Source: an uncultured Bacteroidota bacterium
GTDB taxonomy: Bacteria > Bacteroidota > Bacteroidia > Bacteroidales > UBA12481
Direction of reading: 5' to 3'
Length of the DNA: 34,351 nucleotides
NCBI GenBank assembly: GCA_903851365.1
Contig: CAINOB010000117.1
Coordinates: forward strand, 1-34,351
The notes beneath the pieces were generated by a model that worked only from the letters and a program-made list of their open reading frames with translations, was not told the origin of the DNA and did no database searches. The position numbers and the translations under genes are program-made. This document shows, piece after piece, positions 34,194 to 34,351 of the stretch (its first letter is position 1; each line of letters begins with the position of its first letter).

Positions 34194-34351
34194 ATGCAAA
34201 AGCTAACCATATCCAGTGCTTACATATTGTTTTTCAGTGCAACTATCCTATTGCTTGGCAGCTGCGAAAAAAGAAGTAGAACTGAAATTGAGGAAGCGGA
34301 TAAAAACCCTAACGATTGGTTTTATCAGCAACGATCCTATCCTGGAAATAA
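34194..34351 (+). CDS. Lipoprotein, N-terminal fragment (3' end outside window)
   Basis: Open from ATG at 34194 to the window edge (52 codons). A lipoprotein signal peptide is clear: hydrophobic AYILFFSATILLL and lipobox LLGSC, then a charged linker. The first mature segment, NPNDWFYQQRSYPG, resembles the start of Bacteroidota BNR/VPS10-sortilin-like repeat proteins (glycosidase-like or exo-alpha-sialidase-like beta-propellers), which commonly open with a DWF..QR.YP motif; this assignment is tentative because almost all of the protein lies beyond the window. It is divergent from the TM1266/TonB unit. Confidence 0.7.
   Translation, partial: MQKLTISSAYILFFSATILLLGSCEKRSRTEIEEADKNPNDWFYQQRSYPGN

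Overview
The window comes from a bacterium of the phylum Bacteroidota, most likely an anaerobic, amino-acid-fermenting member of the Bacteroidales/Marinilabiliales type. Evidence: a DUF3078 outer-surface protein, a TonB-dependent receptor with a CarboxypepD-type N-terminal domain, a 6-bladed beta-propeller protein, a thioester-class alpha-2-macroglobulin, a LytS-type histidine kinase, several matches to the Bacteroidota -7 promoter box (TAnnTTTG), and starts that mostly lack a Shine-Dalgarno sequence. The species cannot be named from the sequence alone.

Layout. 1-6.5 kb: 3' part of pheT, a Cof-type HAD phosphatase, a UbiA-like prenyltransferase (probably menaquinone route), a DUF3078 protein, a 432-nt intergenic island built of short degenerate repeats, then tryptophanase. 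6.5-12.3 kb: one very large exported alpha-2-macroglobulin-like protein whose thioester cysteine appears to be lost. 12.4-14.4 kb: a tight housekeeping operon yicC-gmk-nadD. 14.4-18.6 kb: an orphan sensor kinase with periplasmic FG-GAP-like repeats, a two-module VOC protein and a short-chain dehydrogenase. 18.6-26.4 kb (minus strand): a catabolic block with a D-threonine-aldolase-like PLP lyase, an aminotransferase, a four-subunit 2-oxoacid:ferredoxin oxidoreductase, a flavodoxin and a fused ADP-forming acyl-CoA synthetase. 26.5-30.5 kb: a secreted M14 metallopeptidase with a C-terminal GATase-like domain and a 6-bladed propeller protein. 30.7-31.3 kb: a PIN toxin gene broken by one in-frame stop, with its small partner gene still open. 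31.4-34.35 kb: a TonB-dependent receptor translationally overlapping a TM1266-type [FeFe]-hydrogenase-system regulator, then divergently the start of a lipoprotein.

How the genes fit together. The central block spells out a textbook fermentation: exported peptidase (M14) gives peptides and amino acids; the aminotransferase gives 2-oxoacids; the VorBAC/D-type complex oxidises these to acyl-CoA and reduced ferredoxin or flavodoxin; the fused acyl-CoA synthetase makes ATP from acyl-CoA. Tryptophanase adds pyruvate, ammonia and indole from tryptophan. The TM1266-like gene hints that the organism also has an [FeFe] hydrogenase that could dispose of the reduced ferredoxin, but no hydrogenase gene is in the window. 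No wholly new system was found. The most interesting items are the nonsense-broken PIN gene, the thioester-less macroglobulin, the repeat island with echoes elsewhere (one inside nadD), and the regulator/TonB unit with its repeated operator-like sequence. No rRNA, tRNA, CRISPR array or insertion sequence was seen.
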